Assembly: GCF_900143055.1 (NCBI RefSeq) | Contig: NZ_FRCW01000001.1 | Coordinates: 62,001 to 126,000 of the forward strand | Direction of reading: 5' to 3' | DNA from: Fibrobacter sp. UWR3 | GTDB taxonomy: Bacteria; Fibrobacterota; Fibrobacteria; Fibrobacterales; Fibrobacteraceae | DNA: 64,000 bases | Shown: positions 27,230 through 36,715 of the stretch, in pieces | Layout: each line of letters starts with the position of its first letter | How positions within the stretch are numbered: the first letter of the stretch is position 1 | Position numbers and translations under genes: made by a program | Notes under the pieces: generated by a model | What the model saw: the letters and a program-made list of their open reading frames with translations, nothing else | Database searches by the model: none | Told to the model about the DNA's origin: nothing

Positions 27230-28750
27230 TTAGAACTGCTCGAAGAACTCGTGTACCGCTTCGGGGACCCAGGTCTGTTCCCAGTTCCAGCCGACGCCCA
27301 TGTTGCCGGTGTCGTGCGCAGTCCACTGGTGGTCACCCGGCCAGGTGCACCACTTGACGGGGAAGCGTTCGTCTACGTTCTTGAAGTCGTAGCACACGTG
27401 CCCTGTATTGCCGCTGATTTCCTTGGGCTTCTCGGAACTTGCGTCGGTGAAGTCGCCGTTCGCGTCGGCCTTGCCGTTACGCTTGAGGATGCGCGGAAGG
27501 GCGCTGTTCTTTGCACGGTCGTAATTGCAACGGCCATCGTTTACGCCATGTACGTTCATCCAGGCGATGGGTAGGTCCTTCATATTGTTGCCTTCGGGCA
27601 GCCAGATGTTGTAGTCGGCAACGGCGTATGTCGCGGCGGCACGCACGCGGCTCTGCATATCTTGCATAAGCGAGTAGCTGAACATGGCGCCGAAGCTGAA
27701 GCCTGTAATGAACACGCGGCTCGTGTCGATGCAGTAGTTCTCCTCGAGGGTGGTGAGCGTCTGCGCGAAGAAGTCGTGGTCGCCCTGGCCCTTGGTCCAC
27801 AGGCCGCCAACCGCATCGAGAGAAACGAAGATGTAGTCGCCGTTCTTGTCGAGCACTTGCTGGCCGTAGTACGGAGTGGGGTGGTCGTAGTCGGCCTTGT
27901 GGTGCACGAAGTCCTCGCCATTGCTGCCGTAGCAGTGCAGTGCAAAGAGCACCTTGTGCGGCTTCTTGTTGTCGTAGTTCTTGGGCAGGGTGATGAAGTA
28001 GGTGCGGTTGTCGTTGCCTACCTTGATCTGGAACTGGTCGCCATTTTCGACGCTCTTGACCTTTTGCAACTTGGAGTTGGAACCGCAGCCCTTGCTCGGG
28101 GTGGGTTCGTTCCCCAGCGCATAGCCGAACTTGAACTGCGGTGCCACTGCCTTGAGTTTCACGTCGAGCGTGGTGTCGAGCGTGCCGAGCGGTACCGTGA
28201 GCGTGTCGAAGCCCTCTGCCACGAAGCGGATTGCCTCGCCCTGCGCTACCTCCTTCAGGAGTGCGCTTGCATGTGCGCTGAAGGTGTTGCTGTAGCTGCC
28301 CTCGGTAGAGAACTTGAAATTCTGCCTTGCGTTACCTACGGTTACCTGCGCGAAGTAGGTGCCGTGCGCCTTGATGGCCCTGTTCAGGTCGAACATGCCG
28401 GAGCCCTGCAGGGTCTTGCCGAAAACCTGGTTCCCCAGCGAGTTGAATATCTGCACGTGGACGGGCGCGCTGGTGCTCTGCGAGTACGAGAGCACGCCGT
28501 TGTTGACGCTCACGTACCCGACGGAATTCCTGACGGCATGGAAGCCGATGGTTTCGTCCTCGAAGAGGGTGAATTTGCCCTGGTTGTCGGTGGTGGTCGC
28601 CTTGCCCTCTTTGAGGAGGCTTACCGAGACGCCCTCGAGCGCTTTGCCCTGCTCGTCGGAAACGCTGCCCGACACGGTGTAGGCGGAAGCGAGCCCGCAA
28701 AAAGCGAGAATGCTCGCCGTCGCAAGAAAACTGCGCGTGATAATACTCAT
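27230..28750 (-). CDS. Secreted CE1-like esterase (feruloyl esterase / PHB depolymerase fold)
   Basis: 506 residues. Signal peptide 1-23, a carboxypeptidase-regulatory-like beta domain (24-85, VSGSVSDEQGKALEGVSVSL), a second beta-rich segment ending in FKFSTEG (85-155), and a C-terminal alpha/beta-hydrolase (about 220-506) with Ser nucleophile S352 in GFSFGAM and a late His in DHQWTAHD. The fold matches secreted esterases that remove acyl or feruloyl groups from plant polysaccharides, which fits a cellulolytic organism; the substrate is inferred. Its nearest functional partners are not adjacent. Confidence 0.82.
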   Translation of the reverse strand: MSIITRSFLATASILAFCGLASAYTVSGSVSDEQGKALEGVSVSLLKEGKATTTDNQGKFTLFEDETIGFHAVRNSVGYVSVNNGVLSYSQSTSAPVHVQIFNSLGNQVFGKTLQGSGMFDLNRAIKAHGTYFAQVTVGNARQNFKFSTEGSYSNTFSAHASALLKEVAQGEAIRFVAEGFDTLTVPLGTLDTTLDVKLKAVAPQFKFGYALGNEPTPSKGCGSNSKLQKVKSVENGDQFQIKVGNDNRTYFITLPKNYDNKKPHKVLFALHCYGSNGEDFVHHKADYDHPTPYYGQQVLDKNGDYIFVSLDAVGGLWTKGQGDHDFFAQTLTTLEENYCIDTSRVFITGFSFGAMFSYSLMQDMQSRVRAAATYAVADYNIWLPEGNNMKDLPIAWMNVHGVNDGRCNYDRAKNSALPRILKRNGKADANGDFTDASSEKPKEISGNTGHVCYDFKNVDERFPVKWCTWPGDHQWTAHDTGNMGVGWNWEQTWVPEAVHEFFEQF

Positions 28751-28958
28751 TTGTACTCCTTTTTTGCCCTAATCCACCTACGGAGCACACCCTGACATTA
28801 AGTAATCTAATGTGGTATAGGAAAAATGTTCCCCGACGTTCCTCGATACTTATGGATGAATTGTCTATAAAAGGGGCAATTGCGGACAAACGTTTACTTT
28901 TTTTTATTATATTTTTTTTACGTACGGGGTGCTTCGAGCATTTATTAGGAGAAAAACG

Positions 28959-31900
28959 ATGAAACAGTGTAAATTGTCGTTTGCACTAGGGACGCTGTTC
29001 CTGTGCCTTGGGGGCGTGGCGGAACTTTTTGCCTCGGAAATTACGCCGTTCTATTTCGGTGCGAGTCCTGACGCGTTGACGGATAAGGAGCAGAACGACG
29101 AATGGCAGAGACTCATTAAGTACAAACTATGGGGGACGGGCATAAGTGGGGATGCCTATGGCGTCGCCTTCATTGGGCAGGACGTGCAGATTACTGATTC
29201 GGTCGGGTATTCGGGGAGCGCGATTGCCGGGCTTGAAATGCGCAACATCAAGCACAGCATTGGTGGCCCGCTCGCCTTTGCAGGGAATTTCCAAAACGGG
29301 GATGGCCAGGACAATATCGTGACCGGCCCTTCGTACTTCGGCGGAAATTTCAACATAGGCAATAACGCCGTTAACAGCGATAACGTGGAACTTCACGGGA
29401 ACTTCTGCGTGCGTGGGGACAAGTCTACCATGACCAAGGGCTTGGTCAAGGGCGGGGGAAAGCTTGACTGCGCCGCAAATGATATCCCGGCACTTGATAG
29501 CACACTGGATGTGCCGCGCGTAGACCATTCCTCGATTACCTATGACTTAGAAGTCGATTCGTACACGTTCAGCGATAAGACCAACTACATCGACATTCCA
29601 TCAGGTTCCGGCCAGTTCTACAATATCCATGTGAAAGGGGACATGCTGCTGGACAACAACAACGACAACCTGTTCATTCGCATGTCGGGGAATCGTTATG
29701 TGAGAATCTTTGTCGACGGAAATCTTACGGTTACATCTACGTTGCACAACATAGTCATTTTGAACGTGACGGAGGGTTCCTGGAACGAGACGACACAGCA
29801 GTGGGAAGGCGGTACCCTGGACACCACGCTGAATAAGAACTACGGCGGAAATCTCCTTTTCTACACGCCGAACGACATCGCGTTCCCGGCAGAGAACTGC
29901 ACTATCCAGGGAACGTATATTTCGGGTGGCACAATCAGTTTTCAGCAGCATTACAACTTTGCGGGGCAGCTCCTGGCAAAGAAGGTTTCCATCAATGCCG
30001 AATTCAAGGCGGGCGACTTCCGTTACGTGCCGTTCAGACCACCTGTAATCAACATGGCGGTGGGTTCCATGGCCTACGAAGATAACGAGGCCCGCGGCGA
30101 TACGGTGAAGCTCGTGCTTTCAAAGGACCCGCCGACCCGCGTGACGTTCGACTACTGTTTTTCCCTGAAGCCCGCGAGCGAATGCGACGGCTTCATGGAC
30201 GACCCTGCCTGCAGCTTTGCAAACGCGAATGACGTGCTGGAATCGAACTACACCGAGATTCCGGTGTGCGGGAGAGATACGGGGCATGCGGCGTTCCCGC
30301 AGTTCTCGAAGGATTTGGAAACGCCCATCGTTTTCCACGCGAAGGACGACATGCTCGAGGAAGCGGACGAGCTCGTCCTGGTGAAGATTTTCAACCTGAC
30401 GGCGGCGATTACCCCGGACGGCGACCGCAATGCGGATTCCAGCTACTCGATGGAGTATGTCATCGTGGATAACGACAAGCGGCCCGTGTCGAAAGATACT
30501 TCCGTCACCGTCATGATGAACGAGACATTGCCGATAACTGCTTTCCCGGCGTACGAGAATGACGGCGTGACTGTACTCGACAAGTACGGCGTGATTATCA
30601 AGACGCTCCCTGCCTCGGGCACGCTCAAGTACAACGGCGCTCCCGTAGCGGCTGGAGACTTCATCAAGTTCCCCGGTAGCCTGAACTACACTCCGGCGCA
30701 TGACGAGTACGGCTCGCCCTATACGACATTTGAATTTATGGTGGCGAACATCCATAACCCGGACATCAGCGATTCCGCGAGGACGATGACGATAAACGTG
30801 GTGCGGTTCCAGTACACCATCAACGAGAACGCTTCGGTCGATACGCTCGTCGGGATTATAGATGAGCTGCGCATTAGCGACATCGAGAGCTGCGCTATCG
30901 TTTCGGGCGATACGGGTGCCACCTTCAGGTTCGATACTACGCGCATATACGTCAACGGGGTTCTCGATTTTGAGACGCAGTCCTCCTACGTGTTCTTTGT
31001 GAAGTGCGCAAACAGCACGTCCGAAGATTCGACCGCGGTGGAAATCCTGATTGTCGACGAGAACGATCCGCCTTCCGTGACGGATACGGTGATGCAGGTT
31101 TCCGAAAACATGCCCGTGGGGGCGACCGTCGGTACGATGCTCTACTACGACCAGGACGGCGAAAATTCCGGATTCTGCGAGAACAGCTTTAGCCTCGTGG
31201 GCGGTGATTCCGCACTCTTCAAGATTGATGCGCGGACGGGTGTGATTACGACGCGAGAGGTGTTTGACTACGAGGCGCTCCCGGACAGCCAGAAGTACTA
31301 CGTGGTAAAGGTCCAGATTGCGGATACCGACGGCAACAAGAGCGTGGCCGAAGTGAAAATCAACATCGTGAACGTGATGGAGACCTCCGTGATTGTCGTG
31401 ACCCACGCGGAATCGGGCAACGGCAACTATAGCGAGTCGAACCCGAAGGAACCGATCAAGATAAACGACAAGACGCTCACGCTCTCGTGGACGGGCGACG
31501 CCATTCCCCAGCCGGATACGACCCTCACGGACTTGCACGAGGGCTACAACGTGGTGACGCTCACCTATTACGACAAGACGAAGGACATGCCCGCCGTGAA
31601 GGAAGTGATAATATTCGTTTGTACGAAGACTCCCGAGGTGCAGGTTTCTACGACGGTCGAAAAGATGCCCGATGCGAATATCTATACCATCGCGGAAGAA
31701 CCCGCCGAGGGCGATACCGCGTTCTACGTGAACAAGAAGCAGAACGATATCTCCGTCAAGGTCAAGGAACCGGTTCTCGATTCCACGTACACGGATTCTA
31801 CCTGCAAGTACACGGAACGCGAAATCATCGTTTCTGCAGTTATGTTCGAGACGCTGAACGTACCGCAGGCGACGTTCAAGACGGTCGAAAAGATTGCTTC

Positions 31901-33362
31901 GGAAAAGCCCGTGCTGAACGATATGCCCGCTGGCAGCGTGAAGCAGGCGCCCTTCAACGACAGCCTCGTGCTCGTGAGCTACAGGGAGGCTATCGGGAAC
32001 GATTCCGTGACCGTCTCTTACGTGACGAACGCGAAGGGCGACGTGGTGGACGGGCAGATAAAGGTTTCGTTCACGACGAAGATTGACGGGAAGGCTGTCG
32101 AGATTTCGTATGTGGCGGATGCCTTCACCGGCGCGCCCGTGGAATCGGAAACGGGTGCGGTCTATACGGTAAGCTACCGCTATACCGACAGGAACGGTGA
32201 ATCGGTCACGGTGGGCTATGCGCTGGATTCCAAGGGCAAGACTATCGAGGACAAGGACGGCAACGTGGGCTACGAGGTGACCTACATGTACGAGAATGCG
32301 TTCGGCAATGTATCTAGCCAGTCCATCTATATCGTGGTCGACGTGATTCCCCCGAAGGTGGAAATCCTTTCGCCGGAAAACAACGCGATATTCTATGCCA
32401 ACTACGTGGACGTGAAATGGACCGTTGACAGGAACGACGGCAACGGCCCCGTGGTGATGGACACGCTTACCGAGCAGGGGCTCGTGAAGGGTGGCAATGC
32501 GATTGTGCGCTTCTACCGCGACAAGGCGGGCAACGTGGCGAGCGATACGGTGAAGGTCATCATGAAGAACTCGAAGGACCTGGATATTTCCGTGGTCACC
32601 CCGGTGACAATCGTGACCCGCGAGAAGACCGAGGAATACTATGCCAGCAACGAACCGAAGGAAGGGCAGACCTTCGCGGTGACCATCTACAATTCGAAGG
32701 CGGACAAGGAAATCGAGACGCTCCGTGGCGGCGATTTCAAGACGGAGGAAGGGAGCGGCGATGAACCGTACCCGGGACTCGAGGGGCACCTTGGCCCGAC
32801 GCTCGCCATCGACACGAAGCTCTCCACGATTCGCCCCACGCTTGGCCTCGCCACGCTCGATGACCTTGTCGGGAAGGACGGCCTTGTAAACTACGACGGG
32901 ATTGATTCCGAGAACGGCGACAAGCACACCGTCGAGGAATACGTGCGTGAACATTGCACTGCGAAATTCCAGGAATCCCTCGGGAGCGACATCTCGAAGG
33001 CGAGCCTGTACCACACGACGATGAAGGTGAAAATCTGGGTGTACACGACGCTCGGGAATTTTGTGGACTACTTCTCGTTCGAGCAGGATCTCGACAAGCC
33101 CGAATACACGAACGATGCGGGCGTGATGACGCTTTACTTCGAGCAGAAACCGGACAAGGACGGCTACGTGAGAACGGCGGACGGACGCCAGTACGCGACC
33201 GGCGCATACCTGTACAAGACCGATGTCTCGGTCAGGTCCGAACTGCAGTGCGATACGCCGCCCGTGGAAAGGGACAAGGAATCCAACAGGAAGGGTTACG
33301 TGCGCAAGGTGCGCGACGACCTGCTGAAGCCCTTCGGCTACAAGAGGCCGAACCGCAAGTAA
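28959..33362 (+). CDS. Large secreted cadherin/Ig-repeat surface protein
   Basis: 1467 residues. Signal peptide 1-24 (LGTLFLCLGGVAELFAS). Residues 25-370 look like a beta-helical, polymer-forming-type domain (YFGGNFNIGNNAVNSDNVEL). A Calx-beta-like part follows (380-510), then two cadherin-like repeats (about 615-705 and 710-810, each ending in a VDEND/NIVN-type calcium motif), then Ig-like repeats (to 1180) and a C-terminal domain (VYTTLGNFVDYFSFEQDLDK). Suits adhesion on the cell surface; ligand unknown. I chose ATG 28959 because TAGGAG lies just before it and the signal peptide then starts correctly. Confidence 0.75.
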   Translation: MKQCKLSFALGTLFLCLGGVAELFASEITPFYFGASPDALTDKEQNDEWQRLIKYKLWGTGISGDAYGVAFIGQDVQITDSVGYSGSAIAGLEMRNIKHSIGGPLAFAGNFQNGDGQDNIVTGPSYFGGNFNIGNNAVNSDNVELHGNFCVRGDKSTMTKGLVKGGGKLDCAANDIPALDSTLDVPRVDHSSITYDLEVDSYTFSDKTNYIDIPSGSGQFYNIHVKGDMLLDNNNDNLFIRMSGNRYVRIFVDGNLTVTSTLHNIVILNVTEGSWNETTQQWEGGTLDTTLNKNYGGNLLFYTPNDIAFPAENCTIQGTYISGGTISFQQHYNFAGQLLAKKVSINAEFKAGDFRYVPFRPPVINMAVGSMAYEDNEARGDTVKLVLSKDPPTRVTFDYCFSLKPASECDGFMDDPACSFANANDVLESNYTEIPVCGRDTGHAAFPQFSKDLETPIVFHAKDDMLEEADELVLVKIFNLTAAITPDGDRNADSSYSMEYVIVDNDKRPVSKDTSVTVMMNETLPITAFPAYENDGVTVLDKYGVIIKTLPASGTLKYNGAPVAAGDFIKFPGSLNYTPAHDEYGSPYTTFEFMVANIHNPDISDSARTMTINVVRFQYTINENASVDTLVGIIDELRISDIESCAIVSGDTGATFRFDTTRIYVNGVLDFETQSSYVFFVKCANSTSEDSTAVEILIVDENDPPSVTDTVMQVSENMPVGATVGTMLYYDQDGENSGFCENSFSLVGGDSALFKIDARTGVITTREVFDYEALPDSQKYYVVKVQIADTDGNKSVAEVKINIVNVMETSVIVVTHAESGNGNYSESNPKEPIKINDKTLTLSWTGDAIPQPDTTLTDLHEGYNVVTLTYYDKTKDMPAVKEVIIFVCTKTPEVQVSTTVEKMPDANIYTIAEEPAEGDTAFYVNKKQNDISVKVKEPVLDSTYTDSTCKYTEREIIVSAVMFETLNVPQATFKTVEKIASEKPVLNDMPAGSVKQAPFNDSLVLVSYREAIGNDSVTVSYVTNAKGDVVDGQIKVSFTTKIDGKAVEISYVADAFTGAPVESETGAVYTVSYRYTDRNGESVTVGYALDSKGKTIEDKDGNVGYEVTYMYENAFGNVSSQSIYIVVDVIPPKVEILSPENNAIFYANYVDVKWTVDRNDGNGPVVMDTLTEQGLVKGGNAIVRFYRDKAGNVASDTVKVIMKNSKDLDISVVTPVTIVTREKTEEYYASNEPKEGQTFAVTIYNSKADKEIETLRGGDFKTEEGSGDEPYPGLEGHLGPTLAIDTKLSTIRPTLGLATLDDLVGKDGLVNYDGIDSENGDKHTVEEYVREHCTAKFQESLGSDISKASLYHTTMKVKIWVYTTLGNFVDYFSFEQDLDKPEYTNDAGVMTLYFEQKPDKDGYVRTADGRQYATGAYLYKTDVSVRSELQCDTPPVERDKESNRKGYVRKVRDDLLKPFGYKRPNRK

Positions 33363-33424
33363 TTTTCTGTTGTCCGCATGCCTGGCGCTCTTTTCCGGAT
33401 ATTATTTTATAGATTTGGAAAGGT

Positions 33425-35230
33425 ATGCCGAGAAGAAAGATAAACCAGACAATGCTTACGTGCATCACCATCGTCATGATGTTGGTGATGCTTTTTGGGT
33501 CTTTTGGGATAATCAAGCTCACTACTATTCTCGGCCCATCTTCGTACTTCCTCTTTATTTTGCTTTTCCTGATTGTGGCGGTTATCGGATTCCATATATG
33601 GACCCGCTACCGCTCTACCGAGACCGCGCAGCAGGTTGCCGACCTCATGAAGGAGGTAATGACCTCCCCGCTGGAAAAGTCTCTCGCGGGCGATTCGCAG
33701 TATGCCGTCGCTGTAAGGCCCGATGGCAAGATAGACCCGAAGCTCACGAAGTACATGACAAAACTTGCACCAACGGTGAATGCCATCTCGAACTTTTTCA
33801 AGGACTTCATATACTACGACGGCGTTGCCGAGAAATTGCGCCAGCATTTTGAACTGGGCGAAGGCACGGATACCTTCCAGGAACTTTCGACCATATTCCT
33901 CTCGGATGTCAACTACCTCTCGGAAAAGCTCGGGCACGAGATGAGCCTGGACGATTACGAGTCGTGCGGATTTGTAGCCCTGCTGTTGCGCCTGCGTACG
34001 AACGCCCCTGCCACTACGGACTGGAACCGCCTTGTACTGCAGTCGTTTGTCGACAGGGAAATAGAGATGGGCCCGCTGGTCCATAACCTCGAGAAGAACC
34101 ACGCGCAGTTGGAATCTACGGGAGAACTCTTCCTGTTCTCCGCAATTTTTGGCGGGTATTCGCCCGATGCGGTCCGCAAGTACATGCGCCTGATGTACGA
34201 TTACTCCGCGGCGCTCGCGAACATCGACGGCAGGCTCACGCCCGAAGAGGTGCAGTGGCTGCAGTACCTGGAACGCTATATCGGCAACAACCGCTCGGCG
34301 GCGCGTCGCCCGGGATTCGTGAAGTGCTCCACGCGCGTAGTGAACTACAAGGATACCCCGCTGAAGGATGCCGTAAAGCGGAATTTCCGCATACAGAAAG
34401 AGGAACACGTCCCGTCCGGCGAGGCGGTGAAGCAGCTCGATTCCCTCATCGGGCTTTCGACGGTAAAGAAGGAAGTCGTCACGTTCTACAACTTTATCCG
34501 CGTGCAGAATGAACGCAAGAAGAAGGGACTTTCCGTGCCCCCGACATCGTACCACTTCGTGTTTTCAGGAAACCCCGGTACCGGCAAGACGACGATTGCG
34601 CGCATCATGGCCGAAATTTTCAAGGACCTGGGTGTGCTCCGGAAGGGCCACCTGGTAGAGGCGACCCGTGCGGACCTGGTTGCGGGTTACATGGGGCAGA
34701 CCGCCATCAAGACGAACAAGGTAATTGACGAGGCACTGGACGGCGTATTGTTTATCGACGAGGCCTACACGCTCGCGCGCAGTGCGGAAAACGACTACGG
34801 GCAGGAGGCGATTGACACGCTCCTCAAGCGCATGGAAGATGACCGCGAAAGGCTGGTGGTGATTATCGCCGGCTATACCGAAGAAATCAAGCGCTTCGTG
34901 AATTCGAATCCGGGTCTATCCTCGAGGTTCAACAGGTACATAGACTTCCCCGACTACACTGAAGACGAGCTTGCGCAAATTTTCAGATCGTTCCTCAACA
35001 AATACGACTACAAGATGGGCACGGCCGCCGCTGCCGCCATGAAGCGCTGCATTGCCGATGCGGTGAGCCGGAAGGATAGCAGGTTCGGTAACGGGCGCTA
35101 CGTGCGCAACCTGTTCGAGAAGGTCATCGAGAAGCAGGCGAACCGCTTGGCGGCATCGCCCGACCTGGGCAGTGTTGACGTGAGCAGCCTTACCGCGACT
35201 GACTTCGAGCAGGCCACGGTCGAAAAATAA
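33425..35230 (+). CDS. Membrane-anchored AAA+ ATPase of the CbxX/CfqX (SpoVK-like) type
   Basis: 601 residues. Two membrane segments at about 10-30 and 33-55, a helical middle region with a TerB-like stretch (about 235-290, GGYSPDAVRKYMRLM), and a C-terminal AAA+ domain: Walker A G382-NPGTGKT, Walker B VLFIDEAY (D445/E446), arginine-finger region (NPGLSSRFNRYIDF). CbxX-type ATPases act as ring motors remodelling partner proteins; having membrane anchors is unusual and suggests a partner at the inner membrane. Ribosome site GGAAAGG at the ATG. Starts 63 bases after the cadherin gene and may share its transcript. Confidence 0.82.
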   Translation: MPRRKINQTMLTCITIVMMLVMLFGSFGIIKLTTILGPSSYFLFILLFLIVAVIGFHIWTRYRSTETAQQVADLMKEVMTSPLEKSLAGDSQYAVAVRPDGKIDPKLTKYMTKLAPTVNAISNFFKDFIYYDGVAEKLRQHFELGEGTDTFQELSTIFLSDVNYLSEKLGHEMSLDDYESCGFVALLLRLRTNAPATTDWNRLVLQSFVDREIEMGPLVHNLEKNHAQLESTGELFLFSAIFGGYSPDAVRKYMRLMYDYSAALANIDGRLTPEEVQWLQYLERYIGNNRSAARRPGFVKCSTRVVNYKDTPLKDAVKRNFRIQKEEHVPSGEAVKQLDSLIGLSTVKKEVVTFYNFIRVQNERKKKGLSVPPTSYHFVFSGNPGTGKTTIARIMAEIFKDLGVLRKGHLVEATRADLVAGYMGQTAIKTNKVIDEALDGVLFIDEAYTLARSAENDYGQEAIDTLLKRMEDDRERLVVIIAGYTEEIKRFVNSNPGLSSRFNRYIDFPDYTEDELAQIFRSFLNKYDYKMGTAAAAAMKRCIADAVSRKDSRFGNGRYVRNLFEKVIEKQANRLAASPDLGSVDVSSLTATDFEQATVEK

Positions 35231-35232
35231 GG

Positions 35233-36039
35233 TTATTCCCCGACGATGACCTTGTAGAATTCAAGGAACTGCGCGGGGGAAAGTTCCTCGGCGCGTACCG
35301 TAGTGGGGTAGTCCAAAAGCTCGATGGCTTCCTGGATTTTCTTCTTGTCGTAGGCGCGGCCGAACGAGTTCGCGAGTGTCTTCCTCTTTTGCGTGAAGGC
35401 GGCGCGTACGAACTCGAAATAGCCCTCGGGAGCGGCAAGCGGGCATTCCTTGGGTGTGAGGAGCATCGTGGCGCTGTCTACGTTCGGGCGGGGCGTGAAG
35501 TGCTCGGGCCCGATCTTGCGCAATATCTGCGTGTCGGCGAACGCGGACACGAGTACGGAGAGGCTCCCGTAGTTGCTGCTGCAAGGGGCGGCGCAGATGC
35601 GTTCGGCGACTTCCAGCTGGACCATTCCCATGAATCCCTTTGTGAGGTGCAGGCGAGGCATGAGCCCCGCGATAATCGCTGTGGACACGTTGTAGGGCAG
35701 GTTCCCGGTAACCCACGGCTTTTCGTGCGCGTCGAGGAATGCCTGCAGGTCGAACTTGAGAAAGTCGCAGTTTACGATGTGGAAGTTCTCGCGGCCCTGG
35801 AATTTCTGTTGCAGAAATTCCACGCACTGCTCGTCGATTTCGACGGCAGTGAGTTGCACGGCGCGGTCGAGCAGGTGTTCCGTGAGGGCGCCGTGCCCAG
35901 GGCCGATCTCGAGCACTGCCTCTCCGGCATTTGCAGGCAGGTCGCCCGCAATCATCTGTGCGGTAGGTACATCCAGAAAGTTCTGGCCAAACTTGCGGCG
36001 GCGTGCTCTGTCCATGCAGGGAAAGATAGAAAATTTCAT
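35233..36039 (-). CDS. rsmA: 16S rRNA dimethyladenosine methyltransferase
   Basis: 268 residues. Dimethylates two adjacent adenines near the 3' end of 16S rRNA during ribosome assembly. Motifs: KFGQNFL (16-22), SAM site EIGPGHGALTEHLL (about 44-57), acidic VEIDE, catalytic NLPYN (about 112-116), and the C-terminal helical domain (FTQKRKTLANSFG). The start is unsure: ATG 36039 gives an extra MKFSIFPC; ATG 36015 gives MDRARRRKFGQNFL, nearer the usual length. It is convergent with the AAA gene, whose stop lies 2 bases away, and divergent from the glycosylase. Confidence 0.93.
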   Translation of the reverse strand: MKFSIFPCMDRARRRKFGQNFLDVPTAQMIAGDLPANAGEAVLEIGPGHGALTEHLLDRAVQLTAVEIDEQCVEFLQQKFQGRENFHIVNCDFLKFDLQAFLDAHEKPWVTGNLPYNVSTAIIAGLMPRLHLTKGFMGMVQLEVAERICAAPCSSNYGSLSVLVSAFADTQILRKIGPEHFTPRPNVDSATMLLTPKECPLAAPEGYFEFVRAAFTQKRKTLANSFGRAYDKKKIQEAIELLDYPTTVRAEELSPAQFLEFYKVIVGE

Positions 36040-36059
36040 ATTTTTACCCGCAGTTGCTT

Positions 36060-36638
36060 ATGACCACCAGAACAGAAAAGAGAACGAACCGCGCGCATCT
36101 TGCTGCCGGCAAGAAGTCGACTGCTGGCAAGAAGGCTCCTGCTGGCAAAAATGTGCGCGCCCGCGTGACGCACGAGTTCTCCGCGGTTTACGACCGGGAT
36201 TCGCGCGTGCTCCTGCTGGGCTCGATACCATCCCCCAAGTCGCGGGAAGTGGGCTTCTACTACGGGCATCCGCAGAATCGTTTCTGGAAGGTGCTCGCAA
36301 CAGTCCTCGGCGAAAAAATTCCCGAGACCATCCCGCAAAAGAAGGCCATGCTCAAGAGGCACCACATCGCCCTCTGGGACGTGCTCGAAAGCTGTACCAT
36401 CGTGGGGGCGAGCGACACGAGCATCGAGGATGCCGTCCCGAACAAGATAGCCGCGTTGGTGGCAAGGTCGAAGGTAACCCGCATATTCTGTACGGGCGCC
36501 ACTGCGCACAAACTATACCAGAAGTACTGTGCCGCCGATGTAGGCATCGATGCGGTTAAACTCCCCTCCACGTCGCCCGCGAACTGCGCCATATCGCTCG
36601 AAAGGCTCGTGGATGCTTACCGCGATATACTCGTTTAG
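36060..36638 (+). CDS. Family 6 uracil/hypoxanthine-DNA glycosylase (DNA-deoxyinosine glycosylase)
   Basis: 192 residues from ATG 36060. The core has the family 6 UDG motifs GSIPSPKSREVGFYYGHPQN (about 50-70) and LPSTSPAN (about 164-171). These enzymes remove deaminated bases, mainly hypoxanthine, from DNA. The first 35 residues are an extra basic tail with three AGK repeats (AAGKKSTAGKKAPAGKN), which may bind DNA non-specifically. Only about 20-45 bases separate it from the divergent rsmA start, so their promoters must overlap coding sequence. Confidence 0.85.
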   Translation: MTTRTEKRTNRAHLAAGKKSTAGKKAPAGKNVRARVTHEFSAVYDRDSRVLLLGSIPSPKSREVGFYYGHPQNRFWKVLATVLGEKIPETIPQKKAMLKRHHIALWDVLESCTIVGASDTSIEDAVPNKIAALVARSKVTRIFCTGATAHKLYQKYCAADVGIDAVKLPSTSPANCAISLERLVDAYRDILV

Positions 36639-36715
36639 GCCCGTTTATCGTAAAATTTTGCAGTTTTTCGCTTTTCCGTCAAAGATTTTTTCAAAATAAT
36701 CTATATTGTTTTCGT

